Positions 43,777 to 55,000 of a DNA stretch of 64,000 bases are shown piece by piece. The stretch lies in NCBI GenBank assembly GCA_949317995.1, contig OX439041.1:4094501-4158500 (forward strand). The letters run 5' to 3'. The notes under the pieces were generated by a model. It searched no databases, was not told the DNA's origin, and saw only the letters and a program-made list of their open reading frames with translations. The stretch comes from Acholoe squamosa. Its lineage: Eukaryota > Annelida > Polychaeta > Phyllodocida > Polynoidae. Numbering within the stretch: the first letter of the stretch is position 1; every line of letters starts with the position of its first letter. The position numbers and the translations under genes are program-made.

Positions 43777-44489
43777 CTGTAAAAGGGAGATAAACATGAA
43801 TCTACTCCTTATCATTTAACATTCTATAGCCAACAGTGGAGTACTGCACCAGAATCGACAATTGTCATGATGCACGAATGCACCCCTGGTGAGTAACTCA
43901 CCTGGGCTATATTTGTGCATTATGACCTTCAGTATTGATAAATTGCACAAAGGGAGACATGACACTCAAATAGGCGCTGACATATGGAGTATATATTCTA
44001 CTAATGCTGCACCAATTCATTTGCAGGTTTTAGGAACAGTAAGTGAGTTTTAAAATCAGGTTGAAGTCAGATAAATGTCAGAGTAAGTTGGCAAGTATGA
44101 GATTCACCCTGACTCTAAGGAAATTGAGACATATCACCTCCATTCCCCATGGAATTGTTTCTTTGGACCCCCCACTAAGGAATAAATAAAATTATGGTGG
44201 TCTCTTACTGCTTTGCTTGATGGTTCAGGGGGTGGAATGAGGTTGAAATTGAAAGAAAATGCTATTTTGGGCCATTTTTTAACTTTGGGCCATTATATCT
44301 CAAAAGATTCTGGTCCGACATATGCAAATTTGACCTTTCTTTGATTCCCAGGATTTTTACTTTCAAATAACACCAAAAAGAGGAAGAATGTTTAAATAGT
44401 TTTTATTCTGCACACCCTAACCCAAAAAAGACACTAAAAGGCAGAAAGTGGGAGCTTTGTCAGGAATCGCCCATATATAGATAACATAC

Positions 44490-44603
44490 CCTCACAGTTG
44501 TTGCCCGTGTAGCCTGGTGCACAGGTACATGTGTACAAACCCACTTCATCATTGCAGGTTGCACCGTTCTCACACTGATTTGGACTGCAATCATTGATAT
44601 CGT
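44490..44603 (-). CDS. cbEGF exon 31
   Basis: Copy of exon 28 with the same acceptor variant. Confidence 0.88.
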
Positions 44604-46002
44604 CTGTAAAAAGGAGATAAACATAAGAGAATCTGCTCCTTATCATTTAACATGCGATAGTGGAGTAGTGCACCAGACCCGACAATTGTCATGATGCACG
44701 AATGCACCCCTGGTGAGTAACTCACCTGGGCTATATTTGTGCCTTATGACCTTCAGTATTGATAAATTGCACGAAGGGAGACATGACACTCAAATAGGCG
44801 CTGACATATGGAGTATATATTCTACTAATGCTGCACCAATTCATTTGCAGGTTTTAAGAACAGTAAGTGAGTTTTAAAATCGGGTTGAAGTCAGATAAAT
44901 GTCAGAGTAAGTTGGCAAGTATGAGATTCACCCTGTCTCTAAGGACTTGATTAAGATTTCTAAACACATAGGGGATGTATTATAACAACAGAAAAACATT
45001 TAAATAGTGAATGATTGGCCTAAAATCAATTGAAAAAAAAATAGAAAATGAGGCTTGAGCTGCTGAAAAGAGTGCTTTGCAGGGGCTGGGTAGTAGCAAA
45101 GTGGCTGGGAGTGCCCAATGAACACTTAAAATCAAAGCCAGGGCCTCATTCTATCATATAAACCACAGATGTGCATGTATTTGGGTGTAACAGAGAAGCT
45201 ATGGGACCAGAAATCATTTCATCAAGGGCATTACACGATTCATTACGCGCCTTACATCAGGCAAGCAACTCTGGTTTTGGGCAACCAAGGCATGTTGAGA
45301 CTCATTTCTTTTTTTTTAAATGGCACCTCATCAATAGATATATGCCATAGGATGGGTTAGATAAGCCAGTAACGATTAATACAGCCTGTACATACACAAG
45401 TGCTGTTTAAGAGGGGTGGGATGACTTCAAAAATACTTGAATGTGTATTGCCCGCAAAGGGTGAATAGTACTCAAAAAAGAATTTCACCAAAATTCCCCT
45501 ATACAGACCCCTTGATGGTGATGAGAAGGAAGTCTGAGGATACTATATTTTCAGCTGATCTAATGCCATAAATGATTCATCATGAGACTGACATCACTAT
45601 TTTCAACTTAGAAGAATGGTTAGCGTAAAAAAAAAATTGAGACATATCACCTCCATTCCCCATGGAATTGTTTCTTTGGACCCCCCAATAAGGAATAAAT
45701 TAAATTATGGTGGTCTCTTACTGCTTTGCTTGATGGTTCAGGGGGTGGAATGAGGTTGAAATTGAAAGAAAATGCTATTTTGGGCCATTTTTTAACTTTG
45801 GGCCATTATATCTCAAAAGATTCTGGTCCGACATATGCAAATTTGACCTTTCTTTGATTCCCAGGATTTTTACTTTCAAATAACACCAAAAAGAGGAAGA
45901 ATGTTTAAATAGTTTTCATTCTGCACGCCCTAACCCAAAAAAGACACTAAAAAGCAGAAAGTGGGAGCTTTGTCAGGAATCGCCCATATATAGATAACAT
46001 AC

Positions 46003-46116
46003 CCTCACAGTTGTTGCCCGTGTAGCCTGGTGCACAGGTACATGTGTACAAACCCACTTCATCATTGCAGGTTGCACCGTTCTCACACTGATTTGGACTG
46101 CAATCATTGATATCGT
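46003..46116 (-). CDS. cbEGF exon 32
   Basis: Consensus exon; lies 805 bp from exon 33 because of an intron deletion. Confidence 0.9.
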
Positions 46117-46620
46117 CTGTAAAAGGGAGATAAACATAAGAGAATCTGCTCCTTATCATTTAACATTCTATAGCCGATAGTGGAGTAGTGCACCAGACCC
46201 GACAATTGTCATGATGCACGAATGCACCTCTGGTGAGTAACTCACCTGGGCTATATTTGTGCATTATGACCTTCAGTATGGATAAATTGCACGAAGGGAG
46301 ACATGACACTCAAATAGGCGCTGACATATGGAGTATATATTCTACTAATGCTGCACCAATTCATTTGCAGGTTTTAAGAACAGTAAGTGAGTTTTAAAAT
46401 CGGGTTGAAGTCAGATAAATGTCAGAGTAAGTTGGCAAGTATGAGATTCACCCTGACTCTAAGGACTTGATTAAGATTTTCTAAACACATAGGGGATGTA
46501 TTATAACAACAGAAAAACATTTAAATAGTGAATGATTGGCCTAAAATTAATTGAAAAAAAAATAGAAAATGAGGCTTGAGCTGCTGAAAAGACTGCTTTG
46601 CAGGGGCTGGGTAGTAGCAG

Positions 46621-47425
46621 AAAAGATTCTGGTCCGACATATGCAAATTTGACCTTTCTTTGATTCCCAGGATTTTTACTTTCAAATAACACCAAAATGA
46701 GGAATAATGTTTAAATAGTTTTCATTCTGCACGCCCAACCCAAAAAAGACACTAAAAAGCAGAAAGTGGGAGCTTTGTCAGGAATCGCCCATATATAGAT
46801 AACATACCCTCACAGTTGTTGCCCGTGTAGCCTGGTGCACAGGTACATGTGTACAAACCCACTTCATCATTGCAGGTTGCACCGTTCTCACACTGATTTG
46901 GACTGCAATCATTGATATCGTCTGTAAAAGGGAGATAAACATAAGAGAATCTGCTCCTTATCATTTAACATTCTATAGCCGATAGTGGAGTAGTGCACCA
47001 GACCCGACAATTGTCATGATGCACGAATGCACCTCTGGTGAGTAACTCACCTGGGCTATATTTGTGCATTATGACCTTCAGTATGGATAAATTGCACGAA
47101 GGGAGACATGACACTCAAATAGGCGCTGACATATGGAGTATATATTCTACTAATGCTGCACCAATTCATTTGCAGGTTTTAAGAACAGTAAGTGAGTTTT
47201 AAAATCGGGTTGAAGTCAGATAAATGTCAGAGTAAGTTGGCAAGTATGAGATTCACCCTGACTCTAAGGACTTGATTAAGATTTTCTAAACACATAGGGG
47301 ATGTATTATAACAACAGAAAAACATTTAAATAGTGAATGATTGGCCTAAAATCAATTGAAAAAAAAATAGAAAATGAGGCTTGAGCTGCTGAAAAGACTG
47401 CTTTGCAGGGGCTGGGTAGTAGCCG
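46621..47425. repeat. 805-bp shortened unit
   Basis: The junction 'tagcag/aaaagattctgg' at 46621 recurs at 47426 as 'tagccg/aaaagattctgg', which shows that an ~713-bp deletion arose once and was then tandemly duplicated. Both units keep a complete exon and splice sites. Confidence 0.85.
46808..46921 (-). CDS. cbEGF exon 33
   Basis: Consensus exon in a unit shortened to 805 bp. Confidence 0.9.
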
Positions 47426-47612
47426 AAAAGATTCTGGTCCGACATATGCAAATTTGACCTTTCTTTGATTCCCAGGATTTTTACTTTCAAATAACACCAA
47501 AAAGAGGAAGAATGTTTAAATAGTTTTCATTCTGCACGCCCAACCCAAAAAAGACACTAAAAAGCAGAAAGTGGGAGCTTTGTCAGGAATCGCCCATATA
47601 TAGATAACATAC

Positions 47613-47726
47613 CCTCACAGTTGTTGCCCGTGTAGCCTGGTGCACAGGTACATGTGTACAAACCCACTTCATCATTGCAGGTTGCACCGTTCTCACACTG
47701 ATTTGGACTGCAATCATTGATATCGT
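47613..47726 (-). CDS. cbEGF exon 34
   Basis: Consensus exon. The retroelement occupies the intron between this exon and exon 35. Confidence 0.9.
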
Positions 47727-48889
47727 CTGTAAAAGGGAGATAAACATAAGAGAATCTGCTCCTTATCATTTAACATTCTATAGCCGATAGTGGAGTAGTG
47801 CACCAGACCCGACAATTGTCATGATGCACGAATGCACCTCTGGTGAGTAACTCACCTGGGCTATATTTGTGCATTATGACCTTCAGTATGGATAAATTGC
47901 ACGAAGGGAGACATGACACTCAAATAAGCGCTGACATATGGAGTATATATTCTACTAATGCTGCACCAATTCATTTGCAGGTTTTAAGAACAGTAAGTGA
48001 GTTTTAAAATCGGGTTGAAGTCAGATAAATGTCAGAGTTAGTTGGCAAGTTTGAGATTCACCCTGACTCTAAGGACTTGATTAAGATTTCTAAACACATT
48101 GGGGATGTATTATAACAACAGAAAAACATTTAAATAGTGAATGATTGGCCTAAAATCAATTGAAAAAAAATAGAAAATGAGGCTTGAGCTGCTGAAAAGA
48201 GTGCTTTGCAGGGGCTGGGTAGCAGCAGAGTGGCAGGGAGTGCCCAATAAACACTTAAAATCAAAGCCAGGGCCTTATTCTATCATATAAACCACAGATG
48301 TGCATGTATTTGGGTGTAACAGAGAAGCTATGGGACCAGAAATCATTTCATCAAGGGCATTACACGATTCATCATGCGCTTTACATCAGGCAATCAACTC
48401 TGGTTTTGGGCAACCAAGGCATGTTGAGACTCATTTATTTTTTTTTAATTGCACCTCATCAATAGATATATGCCCTAGGATGGGTTAGATAAGCCAGTAA
48501 CGCTTAATACAGCCTGTACATACACAAGTGCTGTTTAAGAGGGGTGGGTTGACTTCAAAAATACTTGAATGTGTATTGCCCGCAAAGTGTGAATAGTACT
48601 CAAAAAAGAATTTCACCAAAATTCCCCTATACAGACCCCTTGATGGTGATGAGAAGGAAGTCTGAGGATACTATATTTTTAGCTGATCTAATGCCATAAA
48701 TGATTCATCATGAGACTGACATCACTATTTTCAACTTAGAAGTGTAGAGGTACGCATTGTCTAACCATAGAGTTGGGTACCGTCTGACGTGGCGGGTGAG
48801 TCGAGTCGTCGGACGTTCCTCAGGTTCCGGATAGGTGGCAGCACTGATCCGGGTCTGTGGGGACATCTGACGACGAACACCTGGGTCCT

Positions 48890-48897
48890 TATATAAA
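48890..48897 (+). promoter_or_regulatory. LTR TATA box
   Basis: TATATAAA, 147 bp into the 5' LTR; likely start of the element's genomic transcript ~25-30 bp downstream. Confidence 0.75.
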
Positions 48898-49015
48898 GCC
48901 CAGGGCTCAGTCGCTACGTCAGAGGCCCTTCTGGCCTCCGCACCATGTAGACCATTATCCATCAACATTAGCTGCCTCTTCTATACCATCCGGCAGCCGT
49001 GAGTGTACACTAAGA

Positions 49016-49021
49016 AATAAA
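49016..49021 (+). promoter_or_regulatory. AATAAA polyadenylation signal in the 5' LTR
   Basis: Perfect AATAAA ~100 bp before the LTR end. It would act in the 3' copy; its presence in both follows from LTR duplication. Confidence 0.65.
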
Positions 49022-49119
49022 ACTAACCGTTGGCATACACTTGAAATACTGTCTTACTCTTCCTTTCCGAATCGTAAGACCCGAACCCCCCAGGTCCGTA
49101 AGGCCACAAACCCTTACAC

Positions 49120-49137
49120 TGGTGCCGTGACCAGTTA
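49120..49137 (+). other. Primer binding site
   Basis: TGGTGCCGTGACCAGTTA starts one base after the LTR. TGG is the expected complement of a tRNA CCA end. I cannot name the tRNA without a tRNA set from the genome. Confidence 0.75.
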
Positions 49138-49285
49138 ATTCTGGTGTATAGCCCGGACGTTATAACGTCCGAACGGCTGGTACATGGGTTAGGTAACCTC
49201 ACGGAAGCTAACCCAGCAGGGCAACTAATTGCCCAGGAGAATGGCAATGGATCATTAGTGCTCCAAAACCATTCGAACTCCCAAG
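49138..49285 (+). other. Leader between PBS and gag
   Basis: About 150 bp without a convincing gene. Probably 5' UTR with packaging signals, but no structure could be confirmed by eye. Confidence 0.5.
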
Positions 49286-51997
49286 ATGCGGAATCTGCAT
49301 CTTGGAGAGAATTTACCAGACTCTGTACGACGTGAACAGTCCATACAGAGACAGGGTAAGTTAATGAGCCAACAATCACTTGTCGACGAGTTAACTAATT
49401 CGATGTTCGAAGTTGGTGGTAGTACTAATCCAGAACATCCGGCACCAATGCCAAAAAGGGTAACATTCGGAGAACTACCTTATAGATTACCCAGACCCGG
49501 ACTACCAATATTAGATTACAGCGCTTTAGATGGCGACTTAACCTATGCGGTACCGGAAGGTGAGGAATTTAAACAACCGGATGTCCTGTTGTTAAATGAA
49601 ACTTACGTAACTTTGAACGAGAACCTAAATACCTTGGTCAAAGCTAAAGATGAAGTATTCCATGAAAAACTTCAGCTGGAAGAGGACCTAACTGGCATGC
49701 GGAAGGAATTCGAAGCCAGAAGGAGTGAGTACATGAAGGAACTCGAGAATGAAGAACTAAAACTTCAGGAAATGAGAAAGTCATTCAAAAAGGAATATGA
49801 CAATAGACACATTCGTATCCAAACATATATAGATACGAACGACCAACTAAGTCTTGATAAGGCAAAATTCGAATCCGAAATATGCCATTATCAAAACGAG
49901 TTGGAGGAATTGAAACTTCAGTGTACTAAACAGGCTGAAGACAATGAAACTATCCGGGTAGGCATTATAGCTTACAATAAACAACTGGAAGAAGATAGAC
50001 AGAAACTGACGAATGAGCTTCAGGAATTGCAGACTACTGCAATAACCTTAGATAAATATGTAGAAGCTGCCCAGTTGACTATAGGTAATATAGATCCAGC
50101 TGTGGTGTCTAAAATGTTAGGAAAGATAACTCCAACTAGATACAACCTATTCGTTGACGACATGGCTGATAAGAATGTAGTATCCGGAGTCTATAGGAAA
50201 CCGGATAATGCCGCAGATAATGGAACCGCACCTACACCAGCAACTCCAGTGCTGGATACAATAGGTCTGGCACCACCAATCCCAGATTTGAGTCACAAAA
50301 TCAAAGCGACTCGCGATAGTGCTACTGGAACTAACAATAATACACCCGTAGCACAACCAAGAGTACCGGGTCCAGCGAGGCATATGTTAACACCACCTTC
50401 ATATTTCTCCCAACCTGGCCATAGTACACCAGCAGGCCCAAGATTACCGAACCCACCTCCGGGTCCAGGTAATGGTCCTACTGATGGACGTTTTTCAAGA
50501 CCAAACCCGCCACAAAACAACGTTAATGGCGGTATGTATCAACCAAGAACATCTTCCTATGGATATAGATATAATTATAATCCATCAGGAAGTGGTAATT
50601 ATCAAAATGGTAATAACTATAACCAGGGATGGAATCAAAATAATTCTTACCCTAGGTATGCGTCTTCTGGAAACGCCGGTTACAATGGTGGATGCCCTGG
50701 TGGTTCATCCGGAAACTATCATAATAATGGTCCACCAGGAGGGAACCCTCCAGGCGGCCCAGGAGGATACGGATCCGGAGGATCAGGATCAGGAGGAGAT
50801 GGCAGGAAGCCAAATAGAAGAACTTCCATGCCTGCAGGGATGCAAACCATCTTTGACAGGAGCCAATGTATCCAAAACCTTGGCATTGACTGCTACCGAA
50901 AGGGAGCGGATGGCATGGAAGTCATGAACTGGAGCATGCGAGAAGCAGATAGACTACGCGGATGTAATAATCCGGCACGTAGACAGGCATGGATACCCCC
51001 TCCATATGATTCTAATGATCCATGGAAGGACAGGTATCAAGCTTTTGTCGACGAAGTCAATTGCAGTGGCTGGACAAAAGAAGAAGCTCTGCCGTATTTG
51101 ATCTGTTGGTTGAATAAAGGTAGAAAAGTTGCCCTCAACCAATGGAGAGCAGCGTACGGATTATACGGCACCTATGATCAATTGGTCGAATGTGCCGCAT
51201 ACCTATTCGGATCAGTCGTTAGAGAAGATCCATGGGTAAGCTTCAAGAAAAGAACACAGAAACCTAAAGAATCTCACAAGGTCTTTGGTTTGGAGCTACA
51301 GGACTTGCTATCAAAAGCACGTCCAAATTGGGCTCATGACGATGACTGTTATCTACAGGAATTGTTTATACAATTCTATAGTGGATTGCGGGATCCAGAT
51401 CACAAACAAGTTGTTTGGGATTCTTGGAAGGATGACACTTCCTTCAGTGACCTGTTCATAGCAATAGATGGACATGACATGAAGAAACGATTGGTAGGTC
51501 TAGGACCTAACCCGGTAAGAGCAGCACCTTTTCAATACGGAGGTACACCTGCTCCGATATATGACACTTCCCAGTTAGCCGCGGTTGATTCGCATGAAGC
51601 TGATGAGGAGGATGAATATGTCTCCGATGAAAACGGAGAATATATTGGATCAGTTCAGGTAGCTGGAAAGTATTACCGACAAAAGAGGTATAGGAAAGTA
51701 CATTTGAGAGGAAAGGGAGGATCTGTTGCTGGTAAAACAGCTTCCGGATCAACTCAACCTAGCAATGTAGTCTCTACGGCGAAGCCAATTGTGGCCGCCA
51801 CTGTTACTCCTACTAATGTGATGGAAACATTAATAGCCGGATTAACAGAAGCTCTAAAGAGACCGAGAGTTGATAAATCTCAGAGGAGATGTTTCAGATG
51901 CCAAAAACTGGGGCACTACGCTCCTGAATGTATGGCTGAGAAACCTGTCCCTCGTAGACAGGAAGGTGTCTCTGGAATAAGTTCAGAGGAAAACTAG
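49286..51997 (+). CDS. gag: Gag polyprotein
   Basis: 903 codons, larger than most Ty3/Gypsy Gag proteins. In order: an N-terminal region of ~100 residues; a long heptad-like coiled coil at about residues 105-265, rich in E, K and L; a Pro-rich linker; a low-complexity Gly/Asn/Tyr/Pro stretch at about 385-515; a capsid-like helical region at about 545-745 with conserved W and L positions (WKDRYQAFVDE, YSGLRDPDHK); an acidic patch; and one zinc knuckle CX2CX4HX4C at residues 869-882 (CFRCQKLGHYAPEC), which binds RNA in this family. The ATG at 49286 is the first in frame; 49364 is an alternative that removes 26 residues. It ends at TAG 51995-51997, where pol is open in the -1 frame. No internal breaks are seen, so this copy may still make particles. 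Confidence 0.9.
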   Translation: MRNLHLGENLPDSVRREQSIQRQGKLMSQQSLVDELTNSMFEVGGSTNPEHPAPMPKRVTFGELPYRLPRPGLPILDYSALDGDLTYAVPEGEEFKQPDVLLLNETYVTLNENLNTLVKAKDEVFHEKLQLEEDLTGMRKEFEARRSEYMKELENEELKLQEMRKSFKKEYDNRHIRIQTYIDTNDQLSLDKAKFESEICHYQNELEELKLQCTKQAEDNETIRVGIIAYNKQLEEDRQKLTNELQELQTTAITLDKYVEAAQLTIGNIDPAVVSKMLGKITPTRYNLFVDDMADKNVVSGVYRKPDNAADNGTAPTPATPVLDTIGLAPPIPDLSHKIKATRDSATGTNNNTPVAQPRVPGPARHMLTPPSYFSQPGHSTPAGPRLPNPPPGPGNGPTDGRFSRPNPPQNNVNGGMYQPRTSSYGYRYNYNPSGSGNYQNGNNYNQGWNQNNSYPRYASSGNAGYNGGCPGGSSGNYHNNGPPGGNPPGGPGGYGSGGSGSGGDGRKPNRRTSMPAGMQTIFDRSQCIQNLGIDCYRKGADGMEVMNWSMREADRLRGCNNPARRQAWIPPPYDSNDPWKDRYQAFVDEVNCSGWTKEEALPYLICWLNKGRKVALNQWRAAYGLYGTYDQLVECAAYLFGSVVREDPWVSFKKRTQKPKESHKVFGLELQDLLSKARPNWAHDDDCYLQELFIQFYSGLRDPDHKQVVWDSWKDDTSFSDLFIAIDGHDMKKRLVGLGPNPVRAAPFQYGGTPAPIYDTSQLAAVDSHEADEEDEYVSDENGEYIGSVQVAGKYYRQKRYRKVHLRGKGGSVAGKTASGSTQPSNVVSTAKPIVAATVTPTNVMETLIAGLTEALKRPRVDKSQRRCFRCQKLGHYAPECMAEKPVPRRQEGVSGISSEEN
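49356..49361 (+). promoter_or_regulatory. Candidate 5' splice donor
   Basis: 'acagg/gtaagt' is a near-perfect donor. It lies 70 nt into the gag frame, before the second in-frame ATG (49364). Could serve a subgenomic RNA for the accessory frame. Confidence 0.4.
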
Positions 51998-52010
51998 GGA
52001 GGGGTCTCCC
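51958..52010 (+). promoter_or_regulatory. gag-pol overlap with candidate -1 frameshift signal
   Basis: The pol frame is open from 51958, giving a 13-codon overlap with gag in the -1 frame. Just before the gag stop is GAG GAA AAC TAG, whose AAAAC allows A-site slippage, although GGAAAAC is not a canonical X-XXY-YYZ heptamer. A 5-bp stem GGGAG/CTCCC (51997-52001 with 52006-52010) follows at once, and four G-runs (51997-52027) could form a G-quadruplex. Confidence 0.45.
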
Positions 52011-55000
52011 GAGGGGCAAAGCAGGGGATCCCAGTGACAAATCTTGCCATGATATCACCATCCGTGATGATAGTTCGCATGTAGTAGCAAACTCGCCTAG
52101 CACCGAGGTGGTTGTAGACACCCGGAAGGTTAGGGAAGCTGATATAACAGGTGCCACGGGAGCACAGGGGAAACCCAATATCAGTAAAGAGGCAGGCGGC
52201 TACGAGTTAGCCAGGGTCGGTGGTGCCCACCTGCCCCCGGGTCATCCTTGTCTGGAATTTCTGAAAGGATGTGGATCGACTCCTGGTGTGAACAATGACG
52301 TTCCGATCCTCACGGATATGCCCTCTGTTCTAAACGGAAGGCAGTGGTATGTTTGCCTTACTGTTAACGGAAGATCTGCCGAATTCCTTGTGGATACAGG
52401 AGCTAGCCACTCTTGTATCTCCAGGAGGTTCTATGATCTTATACCGGATGAACATGATACTCTCAAATCGGGAGGAAGTGCTCAGACGGCCGATGGCAGT
52501 ACCTTGCAAACGTATGGTAGAACTTGTGTGAAACTACAGTTGGATGGAATACATGACTATGTCATGAGCGCCACAGTTGCGGATATAGCAGATGAGGGGA
52601 TACTCGGGTTGGATTTCGCATCCCTGTATGGAGCTGTGTTGAAACCCCAATCAGGAGTGTTGAGTGTGAAATACCCATATCCCGTAAAGGTTAGGTGTGT
52701 ACTGAGACAAGTAAGCAGTATGGCTAGTGTAGCACACACTGTGCGAATCCCTCCGGGAGTAGCCTGTGATGTGCTTGTAAGAAGTGATCCTGCAATGCGC
52801 AATAAGCCTGCAGTGATAGAACCGGATGTAGCTACTCTGTCAAGTATCGGATTAGTATCCGCAGACACTATTGTAGCAAATGCATACTGGTTGGTAGTAC
52901 CTGTCTCCAATACTGGAAACAGTACTATCTACTTGAAAAAGGGACAAGTTTTTGAAAACGTGACCCTTTCGGAAACTGTAACGGATAGTAAGATGAACTT
53001 ACAAAAGGTAACAGGAAATGATGAAATTTCGGAAGACTTACTCAAGTTGTATGAAGAAACTTCATTAGAAGATCCGGAAGACCGGAAAGTGTTCTATGAA
53101 TTGCTCTGTCAGTATAGGACTGCCTTTGCCAAACCTGGTGAAAAACTAGGTACGACAAACAAGGTAGTACATAAAATAGATACTGGAGATGCGGAACCCT
53201 TTAAAATACCGTATAGGCGGTTACCTTTAGCGAAAAAGAGAGTAGCTGAAGAGGAAATAAACAAGATGTTGGAACAGGATGTAATAGTCCCTTCCAATAG
53301 TCCATGGAGTAGTCCTGTGTGTATGGTAACAAAGAAAGACGGTACTATCCGCTTTTGCATAGACTACAGGAAGTTGAATGGAATAACGAAAAAGAATTTG
53401 TATCCATTACCGAGAATAGACGAAACCATTGACTCCTTAGGAGGAAACAGTTGGTTTTGTACCCTAGACTTGCAATCAGGTTACTTGCAAGTGGGAATGA
53501 ACCCTTCAGATATGGAAAAAACTGTATTTTCGAGTCATATTGGGCTATTCCAATATAACGTAATGCCGTTTGGTTTGTGCAATGCACCAGCAACATTTGA
53601 AGCAATGATGGAAACAATCCTAAGTGATTTATTGTGGAAAAGATGTCTTGTATATCTTGACGATGTCATAGTCTTCGGAAAAACATTCGAAGAGTGTTCT
53701 AATAACCTAAAAATGGTATTAGAACGTATTATTTCTAATGGTCTCAAATTGAAACCTAAGAAATGCTACATGTTTAGAAAGTCCATAAATTATTTGGGCC
53801 GCATCATTAGTGATGAAGGAATAAAAGCTGATCCGGAGAAAATCGAATCAGTTACGAATTGGAATAGACCTAAAACACCCAAAGAAGTGAGGTCCTTTTT
53901 AGGATTCTGTTCCTATTATAGGGAATTTATTCCGAACTATTCTAGAGTCAGTTACCCATTACAAGCAATAGCTAACTGGACTCCAGGAAGTACCAAGGAC
54001 AAATTTCCTTGGACGCATGAACAGGAATCTGCTTTTCAGAAGCTAAAGGACCTGTTCACGAGTACTCCAGTATTACAATATCCGAATGAAACGGATCATT
54101 TCATACTGGATACTGACGCTAGTAATGATAGCATTGGTGGAGCTCTCTCGCAAGTCCAAAATGGGAGAGAAGTACCAATTGCCTTTGCCAGCAATACACT
54201 GAGCAAGACTCAGCGCAATTACTGCACAACCAAAAGAGAGTTGTTAGCAGTAGTCGTATATACCAAGAAGTTCAAATATTTCCTATGGGGAACGAACTTT
54301 ACATTGCGTACGGATCATTCCTCTTTAAGATGGCTACTGAACTTCCGAGATGCTGAAGGAATGTTAGGCCGATGGTTAGCCCATCTATCAGAATATGGGC
54401 TCGAACATCACCAGATTCAGCATAGACCTGGAGTGAAGCATTTGAATGCTGATGCCTTGTCTCGAATACCAATCCGGAAATGTGATAATCCGGATTGTAC
54501 TGATTGTGGAGCTCATAGGGCAGTGTTAGCAGGGATTCGAAGACCATTCGAACCCCTAGTTGCCAGTGTACTGGATTGGTCTATGGATCACATACGACGT
54601 TTCCAGGAAGCTGACTCGATAACTGCGCAGCTATTGCAATTAGTACCAAAGGGTATACGTCCAGTTAGACCCGAGGTCTCTCTGGAAAATCGAGAAATGA
54701 GAAGGTTTCTTGCTCAATGGACCGAGCTTGAAGTCCGGAAAGGCGTGTTATACCGCTGGAAGCCATGTAATAATGGTGAGAAAATCATGCAAGTGGTAAT
54801 ACCACATGCCATGAGACATGACATTATGTATTTCTGTCATGGACATCGGACCAGTGGTCATTTTGGAAGGAAACGTTCGTTGGCACGACTTTCCAAAAAA
54901 TACTACTGGCCTGGCATGACCAAAGACTTGCAAAGATTGGTAATCACCTGTCCGGATTGTTGTAAAAACAAACCCGGACCCGGGATGGGCAAACTTCCCC

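Larger units (their letters stand above)
37690..45090. repeat. Three-unit block with shortened introns, duplicated (offset ~3,737 bp)
   Basis: Exon spacings 1,520, 827 and 1,390 bp recur as 1,519 and 827 bp. The same deletion junctions are found at 37690 and 41427 (121-bp loss) and at ~40385 and ~44121 (~690-bp loss, joining 'ctctaagga' to 'aattgagacatat'). Confidence 0.88.
1..48742 (-). repeat. Tandem array of ~1,518-bp units, each with one cbEGF exon
   Basis: About 34 direct copies of a unit of 1,518-1,521 bp; the same landmarks (the 'gcccgcaaagggtgaatag' segment, the exon, the 'gcaggggctgggtagtagc' segment) recur in the same order. Copies differ only by scattered substitutions and short indels. 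The minus strand reads as intron, acceptor (pyrimidine tract, then ttttacag), 114-bp exon, donor (G/gtatgt), intron. Both splice sites are conserved in all units checked, including deleted ones, which points to a gene rather than inert satellite. Outside the exon, each ~1.4-kb intron holds no coding signal I recognise: only AT-rich sequence, short A and T runs, and a doubled 'tttgggccatt' motif. The first and last exons, promoter and signal peptide of the host gene lie outside the window. Units from ~37.7 kb on have internal deletions. Confidence 0.96.
48743..49118 (+). repeat. 5' LTR (376 bp)
   Basis: Begins TGTAGAGG and ends CCTTACA, so the ends form TGTA...TACA inverted repeats; extension by one base on each side (GTGTA...TACAC) is also possible. 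Differs from the 3' copy at 7 positions by eye (about 98% identity), all substitutions. Confidence 0.94.

Noticed and set aside
46501-46695. 64-codon minus-strand frames at 46501 and 47306
   Set aside because: Created by the intron deletion junction; intronic, no domain, present twice only because the unit was duplicated.
1-48742. Array as plain satellite DNA or CRISPR
   Set aside because: Unit length and the absence of spacers exclude CRISPR. The conserved exon and splice sites argue against inert satellite.
49120-49137. Naming the primer tRNA
   Set aside because: The TGG start is clear, but I cannot match the rest to a specific tRNA 3' end with confidence.
48857-49138. Open frames inside both LTRs on both strands (also 61320-61589)
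   Set aside because: They span the LTR promoter and polyadenylation signals, exist in both LTR copies, and run into unrelated flank on the right.
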